From assembly GCA_965225715.1 (NCBI GenBank), contig CBDDBK010000005.1:62001-126000 (forward strand): a DNA stretch of 64,000 nucleotides, in the 5' to 3' direction. A model generated the notes under the pieces. It did not search any database. It was not told the origin of the DNA and saw nothing but the letters and a program-made list of their open reading frames with translations. The stretch comes from CBDDBK01 sp965225715 (GTDB lineage Bacteria; Bacteroidota; Bacteroidia; Cytophagales; Flammeovirgaceae). A program made the position numbers and the translations under genes. Below, piece by piece: positions 1-8,464 of this stretch. Each line of letters starts with the position of its first letter. Position 1 is the stretch's first letter.

Positions 1-118
1 TCTCTACCTTAGAAATATTCAGATCAATATTTAAAATATCTTTGGTAAAGGCTTTAAAAACCTCAACATCGGTAAACACTTTTTTAAAATAAACGTCATT
101 ACTTAGGTCAACAAGCAT
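1..118 (-). CDS. Rpn/PD-(D/E)XK nuclease-transposase family protein, N-terminal part only (cut by window edge)
   Basis: The reverse strand from the ATG at 116-118 reads MLVDLSNDVYFKKVF and stays open to the window edge. It is a close paralogue of the N-terminus of the complete gene at 1158-1982, differing at scattered positions. The roughly 125 bases upstream of the start (119-243) also resemble those upstream of the complete copy (1983-2104), so gene and leader were duplicated together. Only about 39 residues lie inside the window, before the PD-(D/E)XK core, so it cannot be said whether this copy is intact. Confidence 0.75.
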   Translation of the reverse strand, partial: MLVDLSNDVYFKKVFTDVEVFKAFTKDILNIDLNISKVE

Positions 119-160
119 AGTATAAATTATTTATAGTTTGAAATTGGTAATTGCTAGATT

Positions 161-243
161 ATTAGAAAAAAAGGATTTTTTGAGGCTTTAATTCATTGAT
201 TTTGAAAATGTCTGTTTCTTGAAATAAAATAGCATTGTTATAT
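161..243 (+). repeat. dispersed ~90-bp intergenic repeat, copy 1
   Basis: It starts with attagaaaaaaaggattttt, continues through a 'ttaattcattgattttgaaa' block and ends with atagcattgttat, a slightly decayed form of the family's terminal ATAGC-loop-GCTAT hairpin. The same arrangement of blocks recurs at about a dozen intergenic sites in this window. Here it is directly upstream of the partial Rpn gene and about 100 bases past the stop codon of the Uma2 gene. Confidence 0.65.
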
Positions 244-345
244 AGATGAATAATTTATATGTAATTATTGCTTATTAAGTTTTTAAACTACTAATTTACC
301 TTTTTTGATAAGCCAAAGGCATTTCGGTAACGTAGTTTTTCTTTA

Positions 346-924
346 TCAATCAAAGATATTTTTTAAGTCAAATTCTAAGCCTTCAAAAGTAATAGATTTT
401 ATCTTATCATCTTCTGTAAATATCTGTAATCCAATATATTTTCCTTCTTTATTCAAAACATAGACCAACACATTTTTTTCATTTGGATTTACTATCCAAT
501 ATTCTTTTACGCCTGACTCTTGATAGATTTCAAACTTATCTCTAAAATCTCTTTTTGAGGTACTTGGCGATAAAATTTCTACCACTAAATCGGGTGCATC
601 AATAGCACCATAATCATCCGTTTTGCTATCATCACAAATTATACATAAATCAGGCTGTACAACTGTATAGGCTTTGTTGCCTTTGGGAATGGGCAAACGA
701 ACATCAAAAGGAGCCGCATAAACCTTGCAAGGCTTATGCGCAAGATAATTGCCTATTTTTAAATATAATTCACCCGAAATGCTCTGGTGCTTTTTCATTG
801 GCGCCGCCATCTTAAAGACTTTGCCTTTAATAAGCTCTACTCGCTCTTCAAATTTCCACGTTATATAGTCAGAATAGGTATATAACTCGCTTAAATTTAA
901 CTGGTTAAAGTCGGTAATTTCCAT
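346..924 (-). CDS. Uma2 family endonuclease (DUF820)
   Basis: This 192-residue protein has the typical Uma2/DUF820 layout: a RVELIKGKVFKM block (residues 28-39), QPDLCIICDD (90-99), PDLVVEILSPSTSKRD (111-126) and GVKEYWIVNP (138-147). These form the restriction-endonuclease-like fold; Asp92, Glu116 and Lys130 are the expected active-site residues by family comparison. The length is normal for the family and the ATG at 922-924 gives the usual N-terminus. Uma2 genes are widespread in Bacteroidota and Cyanobacteria and often sit among mobile genes, as here between two Rpn-type genes. The biological role of the family is not established and no partner gene is adjacent. Confidence 0.85.
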   Translation of the reverse strand: MEITDFNQLNLSELYTYSDYITWKFEERVELIKGKVFKMAAPMKKHQSISGELYLKIGNYLAHKPCKVYAAPFDVRLPIPKGNKAYTVVQPDLCIICDDSKTDDYGAIDAPDLVVEILSPSTSKRDFRDKFEIYQESGVKEYWIVNPNEKNVLVYVLNKEGKYIGLQIFTEDDKIKSITFEGLEFDLKNIFD

Positions 925-1054
925 TTTTCAAATATTTTTAATTTGATATGACTAGAATACCTAAACAACAGCACGATGTACAAATTCATTCCAAACAATA
1001 ATAATTTTTTTATAGGGTTTTCTTGTATGGGAAAGCTCTACTGTTAAATACTCA

Positions 1055-1144
1055 TAGTCATGTCATTAGAAAAAGATTTTTTAAGTCTTTAATTAATTGA
1101 TTTTGAAAATGTCTGTTCATCGAAGTAAAATAGAATTGCTATGT
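1055..1144 (+). repeat. dispersed ~90-bp intergenic repeat, copy 2
   Basis: It begins with agtcatgtcattagaaaaag and carries the 'ttaattaattgattttgaaa' core. It ends in tagaattgctat, a variant of the hairpin terminus, 14 bases beyond the stop codon of the Rpn gene at 1158. The rest of 925-1157 shows nothing recognisable. Confidence 0.6.
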
Positions 1145-1157
1145 TTAATAAAAAATA

Positions 1158-1982
1158 TTATTTTTTAGCCTTTAATTTTATAATTTCTTGGATTTTTTCT
1201 TCGGTCATATTAAGGGCTTTTGAAATGGTGGCTATTGAAACGCGATTCTTGTGAAGTCCAAGTATCGATTCTATTTTTCCTTTTTCTATTCCTTTTTTTT
1301 CAGTTTCAGCTAATTTTTCTTTTCGAGAATAGGCATCTTTAGCTTCAAAACGTTCCTCTGGGGTAACGGTATCTGCCTCAGCTAATTTCATAGCTCGCAC
1401 TATGCCTTGATGGTTTAAATTAATCTTTGGATGTTCGGGATTTTTTATAGATTCAGAAATAAATGTTAGCCATTCTCGGATTGGTACAGGCGTATCTGAA
1501 CGCAAATAATTCGGATTCAAGATGAGCATTTTATGTTTGTGAAGCCTGTATTTTTCGCCACTAGCCAATCTTTCAGGATTTAAGTTTGTCAACAAAGCAT
1601 CACAAATAATAGGTTTTCCGTCCAAATCTTTTAAAACTGTCTTACCAGTAACAACTACTACCAAATAAACCGCTTTGGCAAAATCGTAAGTTTTACTATC
1701 CCGCTGGATATCTAATAAATTACTCATAAAATAATGTAAAAAACGGGAATAATTGTACGTCAAATCCACTTTTTGAATCTCTACGATGGTGCGATTTGCT
1801 TTATCTTCGGCAAATAAATCCATTTTAAACTGAATACTTGATGCTTTTGGCAAAACTTTTTCCGTCTCTACCTTAGAAATATTCAGATCAATATTTAAAA
1901 CATCTTTGACGAACATTTTAAACACTTCCGTATCGGTAAATACTTTTTTAAAATAAACTTCATTACTTAGGTCAACAAGCAT
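1158..1982 (-). CDS. Rpn family recombination-promoting nuclease / PD-(D/E)XK nuclease-transposase
   Basis: The 274-residue protein opens with the family signature LSNEVYFKKVFTD. The nuclease core reads MDLFAEDKANRTIVEIQ (residues 54-70), giving Asp55 and the Glu68-x-Gln70 motif expected of PD-(D/E)XK enzymes of the PDDEXK_2/Rpn group. The C-terminal third contains charged helices and a small helix-turn-helix-like tail (ISKALNMTEEKIQEII). Family members are mobile endonucleases linked to RecA-independent recombination in E. coli. Length and motifs suggest an intact gene. Related pieces occur at 1-118 and 38551-39127, so this family has multiplied in the genome. Confidence 0.85.
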   Translation of the reverse strand: MLVDLSNEVYFKKVFTDTEVFKMFVKDVLNIDLNISKVETEKVLPKASSIQFKMDLFAEDKANRTIVEIQKVDLTYNYSRFLHYFMSNLLDIQRDSKTYDFAKAVYLVVVVTGKTVLKDLDGKPIICDALLTNLNPERLASGEKYRLHKHKMLILNPNYLRSDTPVPIREWLTFISESIKNPEHPKINLNHQGIVRAMKLAEADTVTPEERFEAKDAYSRKEKLAETEKKGIEKGKIESILGLHKNRVSIATISKALNMTEEKIQEIIKLKAKK

Positions 1983-2022
1983 AGTACAAATTATTTATAG
2001 TTTGAAATTGGTAATTGTCGAT

Positions 2023-2104
2023 CATTAGAAAAAAATATTTTTAAAGGTTTTAATTCATTGATTTTTAAAATGCTCATTTCTAAAATAGAAATAGCTTTGC
2101 TATA
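2023..2104 (+). repeat. dispersed ~90-bp intergenic repeat, copy 3
   Basis: It starts with cattagaaaaaaatattttt and ends with a perfect hairpin atagctttgctat at 2091-2103. It lies between the Rpn gene start (1982) and the LRR-TIR gene stop (2198), and is closely related to copy 1 because the leader was duplicated with the gene. Confidence 0.65.
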
Positions 2105-2197
2105 AAAAGCGTTTTGTTTGAATATGAATGAATCTAAATCTTAAAAAAATCTTTTTCCCAGCGACGTGATTCTATAAAAAATGACATGTTATTTTCT

Positions 2198-3004
2198 TTA
2201 ACTACTTTTTTTAAGACTTAGATTTTCAAGGCTTTTTTTAATCGCTTTGACTACTTCTGTCCAAGCTCCATCATCTTTAGCTTTTATCATCCAATTGGCT
2301 GGGCAACCTTGTAATTTGCTAATGGGTAGATGATCCCAAAAACATTTTCGTATCCGAATGGGAATTACCGTTTGGCGACCTTCTTTATGAGCCTTTAAGG
2401 CTTCTGCTAATTCTTTTTCATGACAAAACTCCGAATTTATAAAATCAGAACTAATCAAACAAAGAACTATATCCGCCTCGTGCAAATGGTCAAATATTGC
2501 CTTTTTCCATTTTTCCCCGACTGTAATTTGTCCATCATCCCAGACCGTTATTTTTTTTGCTCTGACCAAAGGCTTTAAATGTTTGACTAATTCTTTTTTA
2601 TAGAGCATGTCTTCATGAGAGTAGGAAATAAATATTTTGGGTGGCTTTAGTTTTTTTTCGGCTTCTTTCAATCTTTTTTCTTCACTTATAAAAAAATTTT
2701 CGATAGCTTCATTTCCTTTTCTTACAACGGAAGTTGGTGGAATTTCTAAAGGATTATTTTTAAGGAAAATTCCTTTTTTTAAATTATTTTCTTTTCCCAT
2801 CAAATAATATATGGGCAAACCCAAATCCAATAAAAATTTTGGAATCTCTTGGATTTGGTTATCCTCTAAATGAAGCGTTGTTAAATTTACCAAGTTCCCA
2901 ATTTGACTTGGAATTTCTTTTAAGCCTAAATCCCTTAAATCTAAGTATATAGCTTTATCTCTCTTGGCCCTTTCTATTTTTTCTAAAGCAATTTCTAAAG
3001 ACAT
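2198..3004 (-). CDS. short LRR-TIR domain protein
   Basis: The protein has 268 residues. Residues 18-92 hold two to three leucine-rich repeats (IYLDLRDLGLKEIP, LTTLHLEDNQIQEIP) and the NNPLEIPPTSVVRKG block that normally links LRRs to the Roc GTPase of bacterial Roco proteins. No GTPase follows. A charged helix (107-121) leads straight into a TIR domain (about 122-255: KIFISYSHED, ITVWDDGQITVGEKW, ADIVLCLISSDF, FCHEKEL). Cys194 and Glu198 fit the C-x3-E-L motif that carries the NADase glutamate in catalytic TIR domains. NAD cleavage or a defence role is inference from the family. There is no signal peptide. The ATG at 3002-3004 is the only sensible start. Confidence 0.85.
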   Translation of the reverse strand: MSLEIALEKIERAKRDKAIYLDLRDLGLKEIPSQIGNLVNLTTLHLEDNQIQEIPKFLLDLGLPIYYLMGKENNLKKGIFLKNNPLEIPPTSVVRKGNEAIENFFISEEKRLKEAEKKLKPPKIFISYSHEDMLYKKELVKHLKPLVRAKKITVWDDGQITVGEKWKKAIFDHLHEADIVLCLISSDFINSEFCHEKELAEALKAHKEGRQTVIPIRIRKCFWDHLPISKLQGCPANWMIKAKDDGAWTEVVKAIKKSLENLSLKKSS

Positions 3005-3047
3005 TTTTAATGGGTTGTTTAATTATAAATTCTTTAGTTGCAATTTA

Positions 3048-4859
3048 CTAATTTTTAATTTCCAAATCCTTAATATAAGTTCTTACTTTTTCGGCTCTGG
3101 CTTCGCCAATTAATTTATTGAGTTCGAAAATGGGGGCGGCTTTTATTTTTTCAAAACTTTTGTATTTTCCATAAAGGGTTTGGAGTGTTTTTTCGCCGAT
3201 GCCTTCTAGGTCGGTTAGTCTGCTGTGCTGTTTTTTGTCGAGGCTGCGTTTGTCTCGGTGAAATGTGATGGCAAAACGATGGGCTTCGTTGCGAATTCTT
3301 TGCAGTAAAGCCAGGCTCACCGATTGCTTATTGATAAGTAAAGGCAATTGTTGGTTGGGGCGGTAAATTTCTTCCAAGCGTTTGGCGATGCCAATAATCG
3401 GAATGTCCAAATCCAAGTCCTGAAGGGCTTTGGAAGCCGAAGATAGCTGACCTTTTCCACCATCAACTACAATGAGGTTGGGAAGTTCTTTTTCTTCGTC
3501 AATTAGGCGTGTATAGCGTCTCGAAACGACCTCATACATAGAGGCAAAATCGTCTATACCTTCCACAGTTTTAATGTTGTAATGGCGGTATTCTTTTTTG
3601 GTAGGCTTGCCATTTTTGAAATAAACCATCGATGCCACCGGATTAGTGCCTTGTAGGTTGGAGTTATCAAAACATTCGATGTGCATAGGTAAGTTTTTGA
3701 GATTTAAATCTGATTTCAGTTGCACCAAAGAGCGTTTACGCTTTTGATTTTGGGCGGCTTGTTCCTTTTTGAAGAGTTGATTTTTAATGAAAAAATCGAT
3801 ATTCTTGAAGGATAAGTCTACTAATTTTTTAAAATTTCCGATTTTAGGCACCTTTATTTCAACTTCATCAAGCACATTTTCCAAAGCAATATTGGTCATG
3901 ATGAGATCGGAAAGGTTGGTAAATTTTTGCCTTAAGTTGAGGATACATAGGCTTAAAATATCTTCGTCGCTTTCGTCTAATTTCTTTTTAATTTCGACAT
4001 TTTGGGAAAAAATGACCGAACCGTGAATAATTTTTAAAAAATTCACATAGGCATATATTTCATTAGAACGAATCGTATAAACTTCTATGTTTGGAATATT
4101 GGGATTGGAAACCAAAGATTTTTCCTGAAAGTAGCTCAAAGAATCGATTTTTTCTTTGTAGGACTGGGCTAATTCGAAGTTAAGTTTTTGGCTTGCCTGT
4201 TGCATATTTTCGGTAAAAATTTGTTTGATATAGCCAATTTTACCTTTTAAAAGTTGAATAATTTGGGCAATATCTTCATTATAGGCTTCTATAGTTTGTA
4301 AATTTTGGCATGGCCCTTTGCAATTTTTAAGGTGATACTCCAAACAGAGTGGATATTTCTTTTGAGCTACATTTTTTGAATTGAGGTTTAAGCTGCAACT
4401 CCGTATCTGATACAATTTCTTGACCAACTCCAAAATCGAGTTAATGCGTTTAACATGAGTATAAGGTCCGAAAAAAAGCCCCTTTTTTTCCAATTTGTTA
4501 GCGATAAAAAGTCGCGGATAGGGTTCTTCACTAACGCAAATATAAGGGTAACTTTTATCGTCTTTGAGTAAAATATTGTATTTGGGTTGGTGAGCTTTGA
4601 TGAAATTGTTTTCAAGAAGTAAGGCTTCTACTTCAGTATTAACAACCACATAATCAATTTGTCTAATCTCTTTGATCAACAATTGGGTTTTAAATTGTTG
4701 CTGTTGACTTGAAGGATTAAAATAGCTGACTACTCGATTACGTAAAGATTTCGCTTTGCCGATATAAATGATTGTATTTTCTTGGTTCAAAAACTTATAA
4801 ACCCCGGGCAAAGTTGGTAAACTTTTAGCAAATGTTTTTAAATCATCAGAATATTGCAT
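3048..4859 (-). CDS. uvrC: excinuclease ABC subunit C
   Basis: UvrC makes both incisions in nucleotide excision repair with UvrA and UvrB. The 603-residue product has an N-terminal GIY-YIG nuclease (LPGVYKF at 17-23, YIGKAKSLRNRV), a cysteine-rich region between the nuclease and UVR motif (CSLNLN...CLEYHLKNCKGPC) that fits the Fe-S cluster ligands described for UvrC, a UVR motif, the RNase H-like domain (MHIECFDNSNLQGTNPVASM, NLIVVDGGKGQL) and a C-terminal helix-hairpin-helix region. A GTG at 4869-4871 would add four residues, but the ATG at 4857-4859 matches the family N-terminus and the GTG falls inside a dispersed repeat. The gene stands alone. Confidence 0.95.
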   Translation of the reverse strand: MQYSDDLKTFAKSLPTLPGVYKFLNQENTIIYIGKAKSLRNRVVSYFNPSSQQQQFKTQLLIKEIRQIDYVVVNTEVEALLLENNFIKAHQPKYNILLKDDKSYPYICVSEEPYPRLFIANKLEKKGLFFGPYTHVKRINSILELVKKLYQIRSCSLNLNSKNVAQKKYPLCLEYHLKNCKGPCQNLQTIEAYNEDIAQIIQLLKGKIGYIKQIFTENMQQASQKLNFELAQSYKEKIDSLSYFQEKSLVSNPNIPNIEVYTIRSNEIYAYVNFLKIIHGSVIFSQNVEIKKKLDESDEDILSLCILNLRQKFTNLSDLIMTNIALENVLDEVEIKVPKIGNFKKLVDLSFKNIDFFIKNQLFKKEQAAQNQKRKRSLVQLKSDLNLKNLPMHIECFDNSNLQGTNPVASMVYFKNGKPTKKEYRHYNIKTVEGIDDFASMYEVVSRRYTRLIDEEKELPNLIVVDGGKGQLSSASKALQDLDLDIPIIGIAKRLEEIYRPNQQLPLLINKQSVSLALLQRIRNEAHRFAITFHRDKRSLDKKQHSRLTDLEGIGEKTLQTLYGKYKSFEKIKAAPIFELNKLIGEARAEKVRTYIKDLEIKN

Positions 4860-4863
4860 AACT

Positions 4864-4954
4864 ATAGTCACTTCGCTTGAAAAAGGGATTGTTGGAGGGT
4901 TTAACTTATTGATACTGAAAATGAATCTTTCCTCAATAAAAACAGCATTGCTAT
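4864..4954 (+). repeat. dispersed ~90-bp intergenic repeat, copy 4
   Basis: It fills the whole gap between uvrC and the next gene upstream. It opens with atagtcacttcgcttgaaaa and ends with acagcattgctat, an imperfect hairpin three bases from the stop codon of the 4957-5463 gene. On the reverse strand the hairpin follows that stop and precedes a T-rich run, as a terminator would. Confidence 0.65.
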
Positions 4955-4956
4955 AT

Positions 4957-5463
4957 TTATGAAACTTTTTCGACTGGGAGCTGTTTTTTTAACCAACTGT
5001 ATTTGGCTTTAAGTTGCCAAGTTTCTGTAAACTGACCTAAATTGGTCAAACTATTGTCAAAAATAAGGGTTTCCAAGTTAATAATACCCTTATTAATAGC
5101 GTCTTTTATTTTAGCAAATGGTACAAATTGGATATTATTTTTAGCATTCGAATAAGCCAATAAACCAGTGGCTTTCAAAAAATCCAAATCATATTTTTGG
5201 TCGATTTCTCGCATCAAATGAGTCAATTTATCAATAGAACAGCCCGAAGGATGACCTAATTTTAGTTTAGCACCTAGGATAAGAAAATGACCATATAAAA
5301 TCTGATAGCCTGCATAAACTGTTTCATTATGACTTGACCAGCTATTTATAAACTGTTCTATATCAGATGATATTTTTTGTTCAGTTTTTGGATCTAAGGT
5401 TATTTCATTTTGAAAAATCCATATTTTATCTTCTGATTTTAAGTCGTGAAAAGGTACTAACAT
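4957..5463 (-). CDS. Bacteroidota-conserved hypothetical protein (often mislabelled 'ABC transporter ATPase')
   Basis: The 168-residue protein resembles a family seen throughout Bacteroidota: an opening MLVPFHDLKSEDKIWIFQ, the block HNETVYAGYQILYGHFLIL and the signature GHPSGCSID (residues about 84-92), followed by a C-terminal TWQLKAKYSWLKK. Database entries often name it an ABC transporter ATPase, but no Walker A, Walker B or signature motif is visible, so that name is not supported. It has no signal peptide or membrane segment, so it is probably cytoplasmic. The function is unknown. Confidence 0.7.
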   Translation of the reverse strand: MLVPFHDLKSEDKIWIFQNEITLDPKTEQKISSDIEQFINSWSSHNETVYAGYQILYGHFLILGAKLKLGHPSGCSIDKLTHLMREIDQKYDLDFLKATGLLAYSNAKNNIQFVPFAKIKDAINKGIINLETLIFDNSLTNLGQFTETWQLKAKYSWLKKQLPVEKVS

Positions 5464-5647
5464 GATTTATTTTTTAAATTTAATTTTGAAAATGATAACT
5501 TATAATCTGGCATTTTGAGCCTATACTCAATGATATTTTTAAACCTAAATATAACTTTAGTTCAAATAGGGCATTCGTTTTTTTTATAAATTTTGGAGAT
5601 ATGGCTAAAAAAAGATCAAAAAATATGGAATATATATTGAGAATATT

Positions 5648-5655
5648 TACCTTTG
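5648..5655 (+). promoter_or_regulatory. possible -7 element of the tRNA-Thr promoter
   Basis: The octamer tacctttg matches the Bacteroidota -7 consensus TAnnTTTG and lies 13 bases before the tRNA. No good TTTG -33 element is seen at the expected spacing, so this is only a tentative half-promoter. Confidence 0.35.
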
Positions 5656-5668
5656 GGGTTTAAAAAAA

Positions 5669-5741
5669 GCCTCCTTAGCTCAGCTGGTAGAGCAACTGAT
5701 TTGTAATCAGTCGGTCGCGGGTTCAACTCCTGTAGGAGGCT
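5669..5741 (+). tRNA. tRNA-Thr (anticodon TGT)
   Basis: A full cloverleaf can be drawn. The acceptor stem GCCTCCT (5669-5675) pairs with AGGAGGC (5734-5740) and position 5741 is the discriminator T. The D arm is agctcagctggtagagc. The anticodon arm actga-tttgtaa-tcagt has TGT at 5702-5704, and the T arm is gcgggttcaactcctgt. No CCA is encoded. The overall form is close to E. coli tRNA-Thr(UGU). Confidence 0.95.
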
Positions 5742-5892
5742 CTCCTTTACTATCTTTCTAAAATCCTTCCCTTTTTTGACTATAGTCTTGCTATTAAAGA
5801 TAAATAGAGAGTCTTTTCTCTTTACTCATTTAAAATGCTTAAAATCAATTTTTTAATTTAAAAATACTGAAGATTTTCTCTCAGATTTCCAA

Positions 5893-8397
5893 TTAAAAAT
5901 GAACTTTTAAACCAATATTAAAGCTTCGAGGTAAACCAGGGCGTAAGCCAGCAGGCCTACGGGCTGCTATATAAACTTGATTGGTTAAATTGGTTACATT
6001 AGAAAAAAAGGTGATATTTTTATGAAAGTTATAGTTTGCGCTTAAATCAATAATGACATAAGAATCTGTAGATTCATTGTTGGGTATTTCGCCTTGGCCG
6101 GGCTGGGTTCTAGTTGCATCACTGTATCTACCTGTCAAATTAATATTAAAAAGGTGATGTTCTAAAGAGATGGAAAGGCTTAACTGATTGTTAGCCAAAT
6201 AAGGCAGCTGATCGCCTGAACGTACAATACTGCCTCCCCATCCATCAAAATCACTGTCAAAGTCACTTTGAAAACGAGCGTCAATAAAAGTATAAGCAAG
6301 GCTTAGAGGTAAATTAAAATTATGGTTCTCATTTGAAGATACTAAATCAAAAGTTGCTTGTAACTCTATACCTTGTGTATGGACTTCTCCTCCGTTGAAT
6401 TGTTCATTTGTTCCAGCACCACCAGAGGCAGCTAAGTCACTGCCTAATAAATTGGTGTAATCATTAAAAAATAGAATAATTTGTCCAGAAAAAATAGAAT
6501 GGGCATAGTTAAGCCCTAATTCATAATTAATGCTTGTTTCGGGTCGAGTATTTTCTTTTGAGCCAGCAGGAGCAAAACCTCTATGAATACCTATAAAGGC
6601 ATTTATACCGGTATTAAAATTATAGCTTATGCCGACACCGGGTATAAGTATGTCGGTATTATTACTTCTTTGACTTATCTGATTGCCTGTTCTTTCAGGA
6701 TCATCATTTCCATAATTGTCTCGGGTGGCAAAAATATTTTCATAACGTAAACCTGGCGTAATTGTAAGTTTGTTATATACCAATTGATACTGAAGATATG
6801 TCGAAAAAGCGTTTGATTCTTCTACTCTATTGCTTTCAGTTCCTCGAATACCAGATTGACTTAATTGCATAATTTTATCGACAATATTGTATTCATCTAT
6901 CCATTGGAAACGGTCGACTTGGTCTTTGTGGTGTCGGAATCCAAATTCAAAACGATGGGTAAACAGGTTGGTTTTAAAATTATACTTAAAAAGACCTTGT
7001 ATGCCTCGGCTATAATATGTTCTATTATTAGCTTTTAGGAATAAAATATCATCAGAATTGGTATTTAAACCCCGTATAATATTATAGGCATTAGGGAAAT
7101 CTTCAGGATTATCAAGTATTGAAATTTTAGATTTAGTGCCTGTTGTATCTGCTACTGCATCTAATTTGTACCAGTTTCTTGCAAAATTATTATTGTAAGC
7201 AACTAAAGTGAAAGAAACATGTTTTGAAAATTCTGCTAAATAAGTCAGAGATAATTGGGTTTGTTGAGTGGTGATTTGATCTTTTTGAGAAGCAGCGTAG
7301 CGCCTAAAAGGATCTTTTTTGAAGTCTGATTCTGTCAAACCCAAATAGGTTTCATTGGAAAGTTCATTGGACCTCCCAATTTTAAAAGTTAAAGATTGAT
7401 AAACAGGTGCTTCTGGATTCGTGTTAACTGAAATTTTTGCTAAGTAATCTTGTTTATCAAAACCAGAGTTTAAGTCAAGCCCTGCCCTTGGATTCGAATC
7501 AATTGTTTTAAAACCATCCGAAGAATATTGAAAGCTTTCAACCAAATAACCAAAATTTTTATGCTTATTACCGACATAAGCATGTAAATTTTTTTTGCCA
7601 AAAGAGCCTCTACTTAAAAATAGATAGCCAGAAAAAGTTTTAGGAATAGCCGTTGAAATTAAGTTTATTACACCCCCTGTGGTATAAGGTCCATATTTGA
7701 TTTGACTACTTCCTTTTAAAATTTCTATACCGGACATACGTCCTATAGTTGGAAAATAATAAGCCGCTGGGGCAGTATAAGGTGCTGGTGATATAAGAAT
7801 TCCATCTTCCATGACCGTGATTTTAGAACTCCTTTCTGACCCTGTACCTCGTAAACTAATATTTGGTCTTAAACCAAAACCGTCTTCTTCTTGTACATTA
7901 ACACCAGGTATATTTCGTAAAGTCCGATTTATATCGGTATAATTAAAACGTTGAAGCTCTTGAGTTGAAATATAAGTTGCTGCTCCGGCTATATTTTTAA
8001 CGTTATGTTCTCTACCCACCACAAAATTAATCTCAGGTAGAGCAATATTAAGCTCTTGCATAGACATGTTAACCTCAACTATTTTGTTGTCTTCTATATT
8101 AATTTCTTGTTTTTGACTTTCGTAACCATTAAGAGAAGTAATTAAGGTATATTTTCCTGAAGGTATATTTTGCAAAATATAATTTCCATTTCTGTTAGTT
8201 ATCGTGCCTATTTTAGTTTTATTAAGAAAAACAGAAACATTTGCCAAAGCTATAGAATCGTCATTTTGAATGATTAAGCCTTTTATAATACCTTGTTTAG
8301 CAAGTACTTTAAAATTATATACCAATCCTAAAAGACAAAATAAATAGAGGAGTTTTCTGCAAGAAAACATTTTTAACCTATAAAATATACTGTGCAT
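5893..8397 (-). CDS. TonB-dependent receptor, FecA-like
   Basis: The 834-residue product should be an outer-membrane importer powered by TonB-ExbBD. In order it has a hydrophobic signal segment (about 12-33), a carboxypeptidase-regulatory-like beta-sandwich (36-112: NVSVFLNKTKIGTITNRNGN), a plug domain (about 120-245: LRNIPGVNVQEEDGFGLRP, ISLRGTGSERSSKITVMEDG, APYTAPAAYYFPT, GSSQIKYGPYTTGGVINLIS) and a long barrel ending in an aromatic residue (SFNIGLKVHF). The plug sequence resembles ferric-dicitrate-type (FecA) receptors, so a ferric chelate is the likely but unproven substrate. A 25-base palindrome 43 bases upstream fits iron regulation. No anti-sigma partner is adjacent. Confidence 0.9.
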   Translation of the reverse strand: MHSIFYRLKMFSCRKLLYLFCLLGLVYNFKVLAKQGIIKGLIIQNDDSIALANVSVFLNKTKIGTITNRNGNYILQNIPSGKYTLITSLNGYESQKQEINIEDNKIVEVNMSMQELNIALPEINFVVGREHNVKNIAGAATYISTQELQRFNYTDINRTLRNIPGVNVQEEDGFGLRPNISLRGTGSERSSKITVMEDGILISPAPYTAPAAYYFPTIGRMSGIEILKGSSQIKYGPYTTGGVINLISTAIPKTFSGYLFLSRGSFGKKNLHAYVGNKHKNFGYLVESFQYSSDGFKTIDSNPRAGLDLNSGFDKQDYLAKISVNTNPEAPVYQSLTFKIGRSNELSNETYLGLTESDFKKDPFRRYAASQKDQITTQQTQLSLTYLAEFSKHVSFTLVAYNNNFARNWYKLDAVADTTGTKSKISILDNPEDFPNAYNIIRGLNTNSDDILFLKANNRTYYSRGIQGLFKYNFKTNLFTHRFEFGFRHHKDQVDRFQWIDEYNIVDKIMQLSQSGIRGTESNRVEESNAFSTYLQYQLVYNKLTITPGLRYENIFATRDNYGNDDPERTGNQISQRSNNTDILIPGVGISYNFNTGINAFIGIHRGFAPAGSKENTRPETSINYELGLNYAHSIFSGQIILFFNDYTNLLGSDLAASGGAGTNEQFNGGEVHTQGIELQATFDLVSSNENHNFNLPLSLAYTFIDARFQSDFDSDFDGWGGSIVRSGDQLPYLANNQLSLSISLEHHLFNINLTGRYSDATRTQPGQGEIPNNESTDSYVIIDLSANYNFHKNITFFSNVTNLTNQVYIAARRPAGLRPGLPRSFNIGLKVHF

Positions 8398-8439
8398 AAC
8401 TTTCTAATTAATAATAATTCTTAACTAATAAATATTATC

Positions 8440-8464
8440 TTTATTTAGAATGAATCTAAATAAA
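8440..8464. promoter_or_regulatory. perfect 10-bp inverted repeat upstream of the TonB receptor; Fur-like operator candidate
   Basis: The arms tttatttaga (8440-8449) and tctaaataaa (8455-8464) are exact reverse complements around the centre atgaa. Re-centred, tttagaat-g-aatctaaa resembles the 7-1-7 layout of Fur boxes. It lies 43 bases upstream of the receptor start codon, on the promoter side. The regulator is inferred only from site shape and target type. Confidence 0.5.

Noticed and set aside
1..3004. Uma2, Rpn and LRR-TIR genes as one defence operon
   Set aside because: Each is separated by 200 bases or more with repeat copies between them, and the Rpn duplication explains the cluster better than a shared function.
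3787..4026. frames inside uvrC and, similarly, inside gatA, sufB and the T9SS gene
   Set aside because: They are antisense or out-of-frame shadows of strongly supported genes.
4860..4871. uvrC start at the upstream GTG
   Set aside because: The extra four codons fall into the dispersed repeat, and the ATG at 4857-4859 gives the usual N-terminus.
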